A stretch of 64,000 nucleotides of DNA from Pinibacter sp031553495 (GCA_031553495.1 JAVBLN010000055.1:49941-113940), one strand, 5' to 3'; counted from the first letter of the stretch, positions 50,268-60,360 are shown. Notes: generated by a model not told the origin, from the letters alone. A program made the numbers and translations.

Positions 50268-51308
50268 ATGCGCTCCATAATAACCATAACTGTTTTTATA
50301 CTGCTTACAGGCTGGGGGGCATGGATCATTGGATGCAAAAAAAATAACGAACCTGATAATAAAAGCGCAACGCCTTTGCAATTAAATATTCCCGAAGGCT
50401 TCCCGCCCGTATCATATGATTTTACCAACAACCCTTTAACGAAAGAAGGTTTTGAACTGGGCAGGAAATTGTTTTATGACGGCAAGCTTTCCAAAGACGG
50501 CAATTTCCCTTGTGCATCCTGTCATCAACAGTTTGCGGCATTTTCAACATTCGATCACGATTTAAGTCACGGTTTCAACAACCAGTTCACAACCCGTAAT
50601 GCGCCGGGAATTTTTAATATGATCTGGCAAAAAAATTTTCATTGGGATGGCGGCATTAGTAATCTTGAAGTACAGCCGCTGGCGCCCATTACCGCGCCTA
50701 ACGAAATGGCTGAAGATATTTCTACAGTAATAAAAAAACTGCAAGCCGACCAGGAATATCCTTCACTTTTTAAAGCCGCATTTGGCAGCACGGATATTAC
50801 AAGTAAAAGAATGTTGATGGCGCTTACACAATTTGTGGCAATGATGATTTCCGCAAATTCAAAATACGACAAAGTAAAAAGAGGAGAGGCGCAATTTACG
50901 GCTTCTGAACTGGCGGGCTATAACAGTTTTAAACAAAAATGCGCGGCCTGCCACTCCGAACCGCTGTTTACCGATCATAGCTATAGGAATGATGGCTTTG
51001 CCTTAAACCCTTCTTTAAATGATATGGGAAGAATGTACATTACCAACAAAAGAGCAGATTCCTTAAAATTTAAAGTGCCCAGCCTTAGAAATGTTGCCGT
51101 TACCCAACCATACACACACGATGGCCGCATACTTTCGCTTGGACAAATGATCGATCATTATTCATCGGGAATTGTTAGTAGCCCTACTTTAGATCCGTTG
51201 TTAAAGAATGGTATCACAATAAGTTTCGCTGAAAAATATAATCTAATTGATTTCCTTAAAACCCTTACCGACAGCAGTTTTATAAATGATAAACGATTCT
51301 CTCGTTAA
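50268..51308 (+). CDS. MbnH-like di-haem cytochrome c peroxidase family enzyme
   Basis: The 346-residue protein has an N-terminal signal with a possible lipobox (IIGC, Cys23) and two haem-c motifs, CASCH (82-86) and CAACH (225-229). The rest matches the MauG/CCP superfamily: EGFELGRKLFYDGKLSKDG before haem 1, NAPGIFN.IWQKNFHWDGG, and VPSLRNVAVTQPYTHDGR near the C-terminus. Next to an MbnP gene it most likely acts as MbnH, oxidising a Trp of MbnP through a high-valent di-haem state. A plain peroxidase role is the alternative. Confidence 0.87.
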   Translation: MRSIITITVFILLTGWGAWIIGCKKNNEPDNKSATPLQLNIPEGFPPVSYDFTNNPLTKEGFELGRKLFYDGKLSKDGNFPCASCHQQFAAFSTFDHDLSHGFNNQFTTRNAPGIFNMIWQKNFHWDGGISNLEVQPLAPITAPNEMAEDISTVIKKLQADQEYPSLFKAAFGSTDITSKRMLMALTQFVAMMISANSKYDKVKRGEAQFTASELAGYNSFKQKCAACHSEPLFTDHSYRNDGFALNPSLNDMGRMYITNKRADSLKFKVPSLRNVAVTQPYTHDGRILSLGQMIDHYSSGIVSSPTLDPLLKNGITISFAEKYNLIDFLKTLTDSSFINDKRFSR

Positions 51309-51369
51309 TCTGGAAATGTGATGGCTGCCAAATTTGGAAACCAATTATACAATGATTCAATAATTTGCC

Positions 51370-52101
51370 TCAAAGGCTCATCATTTCTTTGAACTTTACT
51401 GTTTGCCTGCGGCTCACTTCAATTTTTTCTGCACCCTTTAGTTCAAGAAGCAAACCGCCATTAAAGTAAGGTTCAATTTTTTCTATCATGCGCAGGTTCA
51501 CAATATGTTTTCTGTTGGCACGGAAAAAAACTTTTTCATCAAGCCGCTCCTCCAGTGCATTTAGCGATTTTAATATCAGCGGCTTATTAGGCCCAAAATA
51601 TACTTTCGCGTAATTACCCACACTTTCAAACAAGCGAATTTCGCTAAGTTTCACAAACCAGCAGCGTTCGCCATCTTTCACAAACACCTGGTCGTTTTCA
51701 CTCAGCAAACTCTTGTTTGTGTTTTCCGTGTGCAGTTGCACATCTTTTTCTTCGGCATTATGAAGCTTTTGAATAGCATCTGCAAGACGCTTAGGCTCAA
51801 TAGGTTTCAGCAAATAATCAAGCGCATTCACTTCAAAAGCCTTCAGCGCATACTCATCGTAAGCCGTAGTAAAGATCACATATGGAACGCGGTTTAGCTC
51901 TGCCAGCATTTCAAAACCTGTTTTGCCCGGCATTTGTATATCCAGGAAAATAAGATCAGGATTTAAGGCTTCAATTCTTTCCAACCCTTCATCGGCATTT
52001 GCCGCTTCAGCCACTATTTCTATTTCAGGAAAATCGTTAAGCAGTTTTTTAAGTTCGGTTCTTGCCAAACGTTCATCATCAATTAAAACAGTTTTAATCA
52101 T
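51370..52101 (-). CDS. LytTR-family response regulator
   Basis: The 243-residue regulator has a receiver domain with Asp8-Asp9, the phospho-acceptor Asp54 in IFLDIQMPG and Lys99 in LLKPI. A LytTR DNA-binding domain follows from about residue 140 (VFVKDGERCWFVKLSEI, then VFFRANRKHIVNLRMI and EVSRRQTVKFKEMM). It is cotranscribed with the histidine kinase upstream (44-bp gap), so the two form a LytS/LytR-like system. The signal and targets are unknown; linkage to the divergent MbnP-MbnH genes is not suggested by any shared site. Confidence 0.92.
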   Translation of the reverse strand: MIKTVLIDDERLARTELKKLLNDFPEIEIVAEAANADEGLERIEALNPDLIFLDIQMPGKTGFEMLAELNRVPYVIFTTAYDEYALKAFEVNALDYLLKPIEPKRLADAIQKLHNAEEKDVQLHTENTNKSLLSENDQVFVKDGERCWFVKLSEIRLFESVGNYAKVYFGPNKPLILKSLNALEERLDEKVFFRANRKHIVNLRMIEKIEPYFNGGLLLELKGAEKIEVSRRQTVKFKEMMSL

Positions 52102-52145
52102 TTTTAATCAACAATTAATAATTAATAATTAAGGCTTCATTTCAA

Positions 52146-53189
52146 TTACTCCACCGGTATTAGCACTCTTGCTTCCACAGTGTTTTCGTTTACTTCGCTT
52201 ATACTGAAATTTGCTTTGTTGCCAAATAATAAATGCAACCTGTTTTGCGTACTGGACAACCCGAAACCTCCGTTAATAGGATCATCCGTAAGCCGTCCTG
52301 AATTTTGCACAATCATCTCATGATTAGTTCCTTTAAAATCTGAAATGATCTTAACCATTCCGCCATTCACCTGTTTGCTAATACCGTGCTTAATAGCGTT
52401 CTCCACCAGTGTTTGCAACATCATAGGCGGCACAGGCTGATCAAGGGTATTCTCATCAATATCATACTCCACTCTCAGGCGATCTTCAAATCGTATATGC
52501 TCCAACGCAAGGTAATCCTTTACAATAGCCAGTTCATTCTCAAAAGGCACCGTTTCTGCTTTGCCGGTTTTCATACTGCTACGCAGCAAGTTGCTCAGTT
52601 CGGTAATGGCCTGCCTCGCTCTCTCGGGGTTTTCATCAATCAGCGCCCTTATACCATTCAAAGCATTGAAAATAAAATGCGGATTAATATGCGATTTTAT
52701 CGTTTTCAATTCCAGCTCTTTTACCAATGCCTCCAGCTTTAGCGTATCCACTTCCTGCTTCCGGCTTTTTTCTATGTAATGATAAAAATAATAAATAATT
52801 ACCCATGGTATGATAAACAGTCCGTTGTCCAATGTAGCCGCAAATAGTCGCGGTGCAAAAGTGATCCGCTTAGAGGTATCAGCCAGATTAAATAAATTGA
52901 TCAGGCCCAGGTAAAGCAAACTAAAAAGCAAACTTGTTACAATTATGGAAAGCGCCAGCCTAGGTATCACTTTTTCAACCGGTAATAAAAGCCAACCCGA
53001 TTTTCTGATAAAGTTCCGCAGAAGGTGCGTAATAAATATTCCTGAAAAAAAAGTGAGTAAAAGCCTTAAAAAAAACCTGTTAGTAAGTTCCTTTTCGAAA
53101 GTGAAGGCGAAAAAAATCATTGTGAGCGTAACCACACCCCAGCCTGCAACCTGGCAAAACCAATAGTATTTGGAACTCTTATTCAGCAT
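52146..53189 (-). CDS. LytS-like sensor histidine kinase
   Basis: The 347-residue kinase has four N-terminal membrane helices (to about residue 140), a short coiled coil (EVDTLKLEALVKELEL), the His_kinase domain with the phospho-histidine in INPHFIFNALNG (His171), and an HATPase domain with TLVENAIKHGI (N-box) and GGFGLSSTQNRLHLLFG. It is typical of LytTR partners in Bacteroidota. There is no extracytoplasmic sensor domain, so it probably senses within or near the membrane. Confidence 0.92.
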   Translation of the reverse strand: MLNKSSKYYWFCQVAGWGVVTLTMIFFAFTFEKELTNRFFLRLLLTFFSGIFITHLLRNFIRKSGWLLLPVEKVIPRLALSIIVTSLLFSLLYLGLINLFNLADTSKRITFAPRLFAATLDNGLFIIPWVIIYYFYHYIEKSRKQEVDTLKLEALVKELELKTIKSHINPHFIFNALNGIRALIDENPERARQAITELSNLLRSSMKTGKAETVPFENELAIVKDYLALEHIRFEDRLRVEYDIDENTLDQPVPPMMLQTLVENAIKHGISKQVNGGMVKIISDFKGTNHEMIVQNSGRLTDDPINGGFGLSSTQNRLHLLFGNKANFSISEVNENTVEARVLIPVE

Positions 53190-53310
53190 ACAGCAAATCT
53201 AATCATATAGATATCACTCAATATAAGCCATTTCTATTAATGGTGAAATTAAATGCCTTAGCGGAAGTAAGCCAGTTGTATACTTTGGGCGGTATAATAT
53301 TTCGTCATTA

Positions 53311-53388
53311 TTTTTTGGGGACCGGCGGTAGTGCTACTATTAAGCATCGTTGTGTCACTCACTTATACGGCAGGAATGCTATTCGGCA
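53311..53388 (+). repeat. Paired-repeat element, A type
   Basis: Complete copy with T-run; it faces 53703-53777. Confidence 0.92.
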
Positions 53389-53702
53389 GGTTGCTGGTTG
53401 CAAGTTGCAGGTTGCAGGTGTTTCAGTACAAGCAAACTCTACAGTGTTCCAATTTTTTGTGTAAAAAGTTAGCAATTGTATAATCACCGATCTATTCCGT
53501 CATTTCGAGCACGAGTTTTTTAATGTTGTATAAAAGAAGTATTGCATCACATAATAAAGCAACCCGTGCGAGAAATCTCAGCAGTAACTGAAACCTTACA
53601 GAGCGGGCACAATCTCTGACCTCTGATCTCTGCAATGCTTGCCTAGGCTAAAACACCGGCTACTTGAAACTTGCAACCTGCAACTTGCAACTTGGCCCCG
53701 CT

Positions 53703-53777
53703 CCATAGCATTACTACCGTACAAGTGAGTGACACAACCGGAGCTTAATAGTAGCACTACCGCCGGTTCCCAAAAAA
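53703..53777 (-). repeat. Paired-repeat element, A type
   Basis: Complete reverse copy; a small change (ACAACCGGAGCTTAATAG) sits at the core-arm junction. Confidence 0.9.
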
Positions 53778-53983
53778 ATCAGGATTACATGCTGTGCAAA
53801 GTATGTAAGAACGTTTAATGATTACTATGCTTTGAAACAGTGTGATTTTTTGCAATTAACCTGGTGCAAATCCCATTTTTAACAATAAATCTTTCCTTTG
53901 CCTGCTACAAACTGGCGAAAATTATGATCTTTGCACATTCGATAATTTCAAAAGTCCTGAATATCTTTAGGGCAGCGTAATAC

Positions 53984-55906
53984 ATGGAAATTAAACCAGG
54001 GCCCATATTAGCGAAAATTGATTCTCCTGCCGACCTTAAAAAACTTGGCAGGGAGCAATTAATACAGATATGCGACGAGTTGCGTCAATACATAATTGAT
54101 GTGGTGAGTGTGCATGGCGGCCATTTCGCGGCCAGCCTTGGCGTGGTGGAACTGAGTGTGGCGCTGCATTATGTATTCAACACACCTTACGACCAGTTGG
54201 TATGGGATGTGGGGCATCAGGCATACGGACATAAAATTCTGACCGGCCGCCGCAATGAGTTTCATACTAATCGTAAGTACAATGGCCTTAGCGGTTTTCC
54301 TAAAAGAAGCGAAAGCGAGTATGATACATTTGGAGTGGGGCATTCTTCCACATCCATTTCTGCTGCGCTGGGCATGGCTATGGCTGCTAAATACAAGGGT
54401 GAAAACCGCAAATCGATAGCAATAATTGGTGACGGCTCCATGACTGCAGGCCTTGCATTTGAAGGCATGAACCATGCAGGTGTGGCGGATGCCGACATGC
54501 TAATAATTCTTAACGACAATAACATTAGCATCGACCCCAATGTGGGTGCATTAAGAGAATATCTTACCGATATCACCATTTCGCCAACCTATAATAAATT
54601 TAAAGACGACATTTGGAAGGCGCTGGGCAAGCTGCCGGTGGGCAAAACCTTTACCCGCGAAATGGCCAGCAAGCTGGAGCATAGTATAAAAAGCTTCTTA
54701 AACAAAAGCAGCAATCTTTTTGAAGCACTCAACATACGCTATTTTGGCCCGATTGACGGTCATAATATCACCAAACTGGTTGACACCCTTGAGGATCTTA
54801 AAAAAATACCCGGACCTAAAATATTGCATATCATTACCGTAAAAGGAAAGGGTTATCATCCGGCTGAAAAAGATCAAACCAAATGGCATGCTCCGGGATT
54901 ATTCGACAAAATAACCGGGGAAATTTTCAAGAAACAATTTGACACTCCGCAACCACCTAAATACCAGGATGTATTTGGAAATACGTTGGTGGAACTCGCA
55001 GAAAAAAACGATAAGATCTTTGGTATAACGCCCGCTATGCCAAGCGGATCATCACTAAAAATGATGATGGACAAAATGCCGCACCGCGCTTTTGACGTAG
55101 GCATTTGCGAGCAACACGCCGTTACTCTTAGCGCCGGTATGGCCACCCAGGGTATGCGGGTATTTTGCAACATTTATTCTTCATTTATGCAAAGGGCATA
55201 TGACCAAGTGGTACATGATGTGGCTATTCAAAAGCTACCGGTTGTATTTTGCCTCGATCGTGCTGGTATAGTAGGTGAAGACGGCCCTACGCATCATGGC
55301 GCTTACGACATTGCATACATGCGCTGCATACCCAATATGGTGGTTAGCGCTCCAATGAATGAAGCTGAATTGCGTAACTTAATGTACACCGCACAGCTTG
55401 ACAGCAACGAGTTTCCCTTTGTAATACGCTACCCACGCGGCGAAGGGGTAATGCCCGAATGGCAAACTCCTATGATTGAAATTCCTATAGGTAAAGCCAG
55501 GAAACTGAAAGATGGCGACGAAATAGCAATTCTGTCGCTTGGGCACCCGGGCAACTTTGCAGCAAACGCAATTCGCACGCTAAGAGCTGACGGCTTGAAT
55601 CCTGCGCATTACGACATGCGTTTTGCAAAACCTCTGGATGAAGAAGCATTGCACGAGATATTTTCTAAATACACCAAGGTAATTACTGTGGAAGATGGAT
55701 GCATTACCGGAGGCTTTGGAAGCGCAGTGCTTGAATTTATGGCAAAACACAATTATACAGCAGAAATAAAAAACCTCGGAATACCAGACAGAATTGTGGA
55801 ACATGGCACCCCTAAACAACTTCATAAAGAATGTAAATATGACACAGAAGCACTGGTAGCAACGGTTCGCCTAATGATGGTCAATAAAATAAAAGTATTG
55901 GAATAA
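53984..55906 (+). CDS. dxs: 1-deoxy-D-xylulose-5-phosphate synthase
   Basis: The 640-residue thiamine-diphosphate enzyme condenses pyruvate and glyceraldehyde-3-phosphate in the first step of the MEP pathway. Its features are VHGGHFAASLGVVELSVALH, DVGHQAYGHKILTGR, the ThDP-binding GDGSMTAGLAFEGMN (~150-164) with the distal NDN, and the transketolase domain with EQHAVTLSAGMA (catalytic Glu ~370) and YSSFMQRAYDQ. The C-terminal domain ends with GIPDRIVEHGTP. ispE at 16289 belongs to the same pathway. Confidence 0.97.
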   Translation: MEIKPGPILAKIDSPADLKKLGREQLIQICDELRQYIIDVVSVHGGHFAASLGVVELSVALHYVFNTPYDQLVWDVGHQAYGHKILTGRRNEFHTNRKYNGLSGFPKRSESEYDTFGVGHSSTSISAALGMAMAAKYKGENRKSIAIIGDGSMTAGLAFEGMNHAGVADADMLIILNDNNISIDPNVGALREYLTDITISPTYNKFKDDIWKALGKLPVGKTFTREMASKLEHSIKSFLNKSSNLFEALNIRYFGPIDGHNITKLVDTLEDLKKIPGPKILHIITVKGKGYHPAEKDQTKWHAPGLFDKITGEIFKKQFDTPQPPKYQDVFGNTLVELAEKNDKIFGITPAMPSGSSLKMMMDKMPHRAFDVGICEQHAVTLSAGMATQGMRVFCNIYSSFMQRAYDQVVHDVAIQKLPVVFCLDRAGIVGEDGPTHHGAYDIAYMRCIPNMVVSAPMNEAELRNLMYTAQLDSNEFPFVIRYPRGEGVMPEWQTPMIEIPIGKARKLKDGDEIAILSLGHPGNFAANAIRTLRADGLNPAHYDMRFAKPLDEEALHEIFSKYTKVITVEDGCITGGFGSAVLEFMAKHNYTAEIKNLGIPDRIVEHGTPKQLHKECKYDTEALVATVRLMMVNKIKVLE

Positions 55907-56045
55907 TTTTTTTTATAATCTGTAAGATATTCTTTATAAATTAAATATTTATATCAATTAGTCCGTTTACAATAATAATTTGTCCTTTTTATACAACATG
56001 CTAAGGGGGAATTAGAAAAATTTGCATAAACATATATAATCCAAT

Positions 56046-57068
56046 ATGGCCATTTCTGTTTCCTTTTCCATTTCCTGGGAGCAAGGCATAAAATCTACCT
56101 TGCCACAAGAAATAATTGGGCACAAAGTTGAACATTTAAATGATCACTGTACCATTCTTACCTCTTCTTATGGCGAAGCAGTGAGTACCTTCTATAAACT
56201 GTCTGATGGTTTTGCTTTAATATCCTCCAAATTCAATTGCCAGAAAGACATCGTAGTTACAAAAACAATCAGCCCCGAAGATTTGCTAATTATCGGTTAT
56301 GATCTTTCCTCAGCCAACATCAGGTATGAACTGATCAACAATGAAGTGATTCTTTCCAAACAATCATTTTTGAATAAAACATTTATTTTCTCAAACCTTA
56401 TACAACTGAACATTTTTCATAAGGCTAATAATGTGTGCAACCTATTATGGTTGCTAATAGATAAACAATGGCTTGGAGAAAGGCTAAACTATATTTCACC
56501 AAAATACACAAATGAGGTAAAAAACTTTTTTGGATGGAGGAAAAGGATAAAGACACGGGATCTTGATCTCAACGAAATTAGTATCGTACGCAAAATATTT
56601 AATTATCCCTTTGATGAAACACCCGAAGCTATAACCTACTTTGACATGAAAGCCGCGGCAAACGAGTTGTTGGCATTTCACATTAAAAAGGCGCTTACTA
56701 TTGCGGGCGATCCAACCGACAATAAGATTGAGAGACCCGAAGTTGTAAGGCTTAACGAGATAAAAGCTTATGTAAGAAAAAACCTTCTAACATCCAATCC
56801 TATTACTATTACAGAACTTTCAAAAAAATTTGCGATCAGCGAATCAACTTTAAAAAGATTCTTCAAACGATACTCTAATACCAGCTTCACCGAATTTTAC
56901 AATACCGAAAGACTAAAAAAAGCATATGAAATTATATGTAATAATAAGTCTGAAAAACTGCAGGATATTGCGCAACAATTAGGATACAAAAACGCCTCTT
57001 ACTTTTCAAAAGCCTTCAAAAAATCTTTTAACTTTTACCCCAGCGAAATAAAAAGCAAACAGATTTAA
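56046..57068 (+). CDS. AraC family transcriptional regulator
   Basis: The 340-residue protein ends in an AraC-type double helix-turn-helix (about residues 245-340): ITELSKKFAISESTLKRFFK, FTEFYNTERLKKAYEII and LQDIAQQLGYKNASYFSKAF. The N-terminal ~240 residues are not recognised and have no clear cupin or membrane segment, so the effector is unknown. It lies 56 bp upstream of the L,D-transpeptidase gene on the same strand, which may be a target (inference). Confidence 0.88.
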   Translation: MAISVSFSISWEQGIKSTLPQEIIGHKVEHLNDHCTILTSSYGEAVSTFYKLSDGFALISSKFNCQKDIVVTKTISPEDLLIIGYDLSSANIRYELINNEVILSKQSFLNKTFIFSNLIQLNIFHKANNVCNLLWLLIDKQWLGERLNYISPKYTNEVKNFFGWRKRIKTRDLDLNEISIVRKIFNYPFDETPEAITYFDMKAAANELLAFHIKKALTIAGDPTDNKIERPEVVRLNEIKAYVRKNLLTSNPITITELSKKFAISESTLKRFFKRYSNTSFTEFYNTERLKKAYEIICNNKSEKLQDIAQQLGYKNASYFSKAFKKSFNFYPSEIKSKQI

Positions 57069-57124
57069 GAAAAAAAATTATGGAATTTATTCTTCGGATC
57101 ATCACATTGTAGCATTCATACCAT

Positions 57125-57778
57125 ATGGCAAGAAAAATAACAGTATTCTTTGTATTACTATTTTCAGCTTTAATAGCTTTTGCCGGCTATTATTATGTTG
57201 CTTTAAAAGCACCACGCGTCGCCACAAAACAAACAGTTGCTCAAAATAATATTTATAAAAACAGTAAACGATTCAAAGCTGTTGCGCCACCATTAATCAA
57301 ATACGCAACAACAAATAATTTCAGCAAACAATATCTTTTTTTAATTGACATGCACATTGCCTCTGGCAGCAACAGATTTTTTGTTTACGACATCGCTGGC
57401 GATTCAATTGTTGCTGCCGGCCTTGTAACACATGGAAGATGTAACAGCAACTGGCTTGTAGGCAGAAAATACGGTAACAAAATTGGTTGTGGCTGCACCT
57501 CGCTCGGTAAATACAAAATTGGCAATTCATACAACGGCCGGTTCGGAAAAGCATTCAAATTATATGGCCTGGATTCCAGCAATAGTAATGCATTCAGTCG
57601 TTATGTGGTATTGCATTCACATGAGTGCGTTCCGGAAAATGAAATTGATCCGTACCCTATTTGCCAAAGTGATGGCTGCCCCACTGTGTCACCGCAGTTT
57701 TTAAAAACACTATCAGCCTTTATTGAAAAAGCAAACGCCCCCATTTTGATGTGTATATACGATCAAATTATTGAATGA
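57125..57778 (+). CDS. Murein L,D-transpeptidase catalytic-domain protein
   Basis: The 217-residue protein has an N-terminal membrane anchor (TVFFVLLFSALIAFAGYYYV) and the catalytic YkuD_2-like domain. VVLHSHECVP (His164/His166) is followed by CQSDGCPTVSP (180-190), with the nucleophile Cys185 preceded by Ser-Asp-Gly. Such enzymes make or edit 3-3 or lipoprotein links in peptidoglycan. The GKYKIGNSYNG segment is family-typical. It follows an AraC regulator by 56 bp. Confidence 0.87.
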   Translation: MARKITVFFVLLFSALIAFAGYYYVALKAPRVATKQTVAQNNIYKNSKRFKAVAPPLIKYATTNNFSKQYLFLIDMHIASGSNRFFVYDIAGDSIVAAGLVTHGRCNSNWLVGRKYGNKIGCGCTSLGKYKIGNSYNGRFGKAFKLYGLDSSNSNAFSRYVVLHSHECVPENEIDPYPICQSDGCPTVSPQFLKTLSAFIEKANAPILMCIYDQIIE

Positions 57779-57885
57779 TCGAATCAGAGAATCAGAGAAA
57801 CATTCTTTCCTTAAAACTATTAAATACTGTACAGCAAAGCGTTTCAAATGATAATATTATTCGGCCAGTATAACACTATTTGCTG

Positions 57886-57964
57886 TTTTTTTTGATACCG
57901 GCTGTAGTGCTACTATTAAGCATCGTTGTGTCACTCACTTGTACGGCAGGAATGCTATTGAGCA
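57886..57964 (+). repeat. Paired-repeat element, A type
   Basis: Complete copy; its partner begins 11 bp after its end. Confidence 0.92.
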
Positions 57965-57975
57965 GTGAGCGGGGA

Positions 57976-58050
57976 TCAATAGTATTCCTGCCGTACAAGT
58001 GAGTGACACAACAAAAGCTGAATAGAATTACTAAAGTTCACCCAAAAAAA
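57976..58050 (-). repeat. Paired-repeat element, A type, outer arm diverged
   Basis: The inner arm and core (AGTATTCCTGCCGTACAAGT, then GAGTGACACAAC) are intact, while the outer arm reads AAAGCTGAATAGAATTACTA. An A-run closes it. Confidence 0.8.
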
Positions 58051-58334
58051 ATTATTGAATCATGAATTATTGAATCATTGAACACCACTTCAATTTTCAC
58101 ATTTTCATATTACTCCGTTTTGTTTAACTTACCATTCCAGGCTTCATCATTTTCAAATTTTCAAATTAGCGCATTTTCAAATTAACTACGCCTTTTCCGG
58201 ACATAAGATTGACCTATATATATACAAAAAAGAGAGCTGCGGCAATAACTTTACTATTACCCATTTTATGAGTTTCATAAATATAAACCGATTGTACACA
58301 AGAAAACTTTACACAAAATAATTTAAACCAGAAT

Positions 58335-60341
58335 ATGGAAAAAGTAGTGATTGAATCAACCCCCGACTTTGCAGTAAACAAATCTTTTGATAACATTATT
58401 AAGAGCGCCGCACCAACAAATTTTAGCAGCGAAATTGAAGATTCGGGAAAATCTTTCTGTTACGATCTTTCAAAAACATTATATGCCAACAATGAGTATA
58501 ATGCTGTGCACACTTTTGTTCTTTACTCATTAAAACAAACAGACACGCTTAATAGTGCCATTATTACCGAATACATACTCGGCAGATATCAATATATCGC
58601 CTTTCACAAAATAGGGGTTATAAGAGGAAATGAAGTTATCGATAAACTAGGGAATGCAAATATCAGGGTGCTGGACGATGAAGCAGACAGCGCAACAGGC
58701 GTGCTTAATAAAAGGCAAAAAGCCAACATTCAACTGTACCACGTACAAATTGATGATATTATTTTTTTTGAATACACCATTTACACAAAGAACAACGACA
58801 ATATTCTTGCAAACCACTACCTGAAATACATCGACAATATTCCTACACAGGGATGGAGTTATGGTAATTATGCATTTACTTTTATTAGTGGAAGAAATGA
58901 AAATGTCGCTGTTACAAAAAGAGCATTCAGAGATGAAAAAAATTATGAAGTAATTCACCATCCAACCGAAATACTTAAAACCGGCGACAGGTTCTCATTC
59001 CAACTCACTAATTTTTGTAACACGTATGACGACCAGTTTCTCATTCCTTATTTAGACATCGCAACTGACGCGTCATGGCAGGAAGTATCAACATCTGTAC
59101 ATGACCTTTATAAAGAATTCTATTCGGAAAATATAACTGATTTTGCTCCGGAACTGGCAGAGACTCTTAATGGCTTACCATCTGTTGATGAAAAAATTCA
59201 GTATGCCATTGAGTACACGCAAAACAATATTCGCTACATTTTTGATGCGGAAGACATGCATGGACACAAGCCGCAATCGCCACAACAAACATGGAATTTA
59301 AAAACCGGTGACTGCAAAGCCAAAAGCTTATTTCTTCACAATGTTTTAAAATACCTGGGAGTTGATTCAAAAATCATACTCGTTCATTATGGATATGCTT
59401 ACAGTTATTATCACCAAACCGAAAGTCCGTCACCATTCCTCTTTAATCATGTAATCTTAAGAATAGACAAAGACGGAAAAGAATATTTTATCGACAGCAC
59501 ATGCAATAATGAATATGGATTGCTGGAACACAGAACACAACCTATGTTTGCTACCTACCTGGAAATTGAAGAAAACAAACACTTAACCATAAGAAAACCT
59601 ATAACCAATAAACAATTTTTATACGAGCAGATTATAAAAATTGATGTTAAAAATGGTAAGGGTACATTTTACAGGCATTCTTTGTCGAGATTATATTTTG
59701 CAGACAGTATAAGAAAAAACTTCGCCGGTTATACAAACAAAGAACTATTGAAATGGCGCATGCAAAGCACTCTCGAAATGCTGAACCAAAAATCGTTTGC
59801 TGAAGAACCATTCAGCTTTTTTAACAATGGGAAAATAGAAAAAACCAGGGATGACAAAAAGCTGAATGAAGTAGAAACAGTATTCACTGCGGATATGCCC
59901 ACACCATATGAAACCGATAAAGATGGCAGCAGAATTCTACGTTATTTCGACAGCGATTTTATAAATTATGATATCCTTAAGCACAAATCAAAAGATATTC
60001 CTTTTTGGGTAAATCATACTCCCATGAAAATGGAAATTCACATCAATACAGACGAGCTGATCTTTACAAACGAAAAATATACAAAACAGGAAATAGAAAT
60101 AAACAATAAATATTTCACCTATTCGCTTAGGAAAAAAATTCATAACAGAGGCGCTTCTGCTTATATCGAATTTATACCGGTTACCAACTTTGATATGGAT
60201 TTTAATGATCTTAAAACTTTTAAGGATGACCTCGCAAAAATTCAAGATAGCAATTTTGGATTAGGAATTGACTTTAAGGAAAAAGGAATTGTAAACAGAA
60301 TAAAGGATCTGTTCAATAAAAAAACTTACGGAAAAGTATAG
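58335..60341 (+). CDS. DUF3857 / transglutaminase-like domain protein
   Basis: The 668-residue protein has an N-terminal DUF3857-type beta-rich region (about 50-235) and a transglutaminase-like core. The triad is Cys327 in TGDCKAKS, His372 in FNHVILRI and Asp387 in FIDSTCNNEYG; the C-terminal third is beta-rich and unassigned. In Bacteroidota such proteins usually carry a signal peptide; none is visible here (MEKVVIESTPDFAV), so this one may be cytoplasmic. Bacterial transglutaminase folds are often proteases or inactive scaffolds; this triad is complete. Confidence 0.85.
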   Translation: MEKVVIESTPDFAVNKSFDNIIKSAAPTNFSSEIEDSGKSFCYDLSKTLYANNEYNAVHTFVLYSLKQTDTLNSAIITEYILGRYQYIAFHKIGVIRGNEVIDKLGNANIRVLDDEADSATGVLNKRQKANIQLYHVQIDDIIFFEYTIYTKNNDNILANHYLKYIDNIPTQGWSYGNYAFTFISGRNENVAVTKRAFRDEKNYEVIHHPTEILKTGDRFSFQLTNFCNTYDDQFLIPYLDIATDASWQEVSTSVHDLYKEFYSENITDFAPELAETLNGLPSVDEKIQYAIEYTQNNIRYIFDAEDMHGHKPQSPQQTWNLKTGDCKAKSLFLHNVLKYLGVDSKIILVHYGYAYSYYHQTESPSPFLFNHVILRIDKDGKEYFIDSTCNNEYGLLEHRTQPMFATYLEIEENKHLTIRKPITNKQFLYEQIIKIDVKNGKGTFYRHSLSRLYFADSIRKNFAGYTNKELLKWRMQSTLEMLNQKSFAEEPFSFFNNGKIEKTRDDKKLNEVETVFTADMPTPYETDKDGSRILRYFDSDFINYDILKHKSKDIPFWVNHTPMKMEIHINTDELIFTNEKYTKQEIEINNKYFTYSLRKKIHNRGASAYIEFIPVTNFDMDFNDLKTFKDDLAKIQDSNFGLGIDFKEKGIVNRIKDLFNKKTYGKV

Positions 60342-60360
60342 AAGTAAAGCAAAATAACAC

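Larger units (their letters stand above)
53190..53983. other. Non-coding spacer, large-scale palindrome
   Basis: No gene is seen. An A-type + copy, GTTGCAG heptads (53388-53424), ~240 bp of spacer, CTGCAACTTGCAAC heptads (53662-53696) and an A-type - copy make 53311-53777 symmetrical at both levels. A GATCTTTG box (53926-53933) is a weak -7 candidate for dxs. Confidence 0.75.
57779..58334. other. Spacer with a close inverted element pair
   Basis: No gene is seen. Two facing A-type copies lie only 11 bp apart (57886-58050), the tightest pair of the window. ATTTTCAA tracts follow (58095-58190). A small dyad, TTTATGA/TCATAAA (58265-58281), precedes the next gene. Confidence 0.75.

Noticed and set aside
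53240..53464. Open frames across A-type elements that read GTGGSATIKHRCVTHLYGRN
   Set aside because: The peptide recurs wherever the element lies in that frame (also 30455-30637) and joins unrelated flanks; it is the translation of the repeat, not a protein family.
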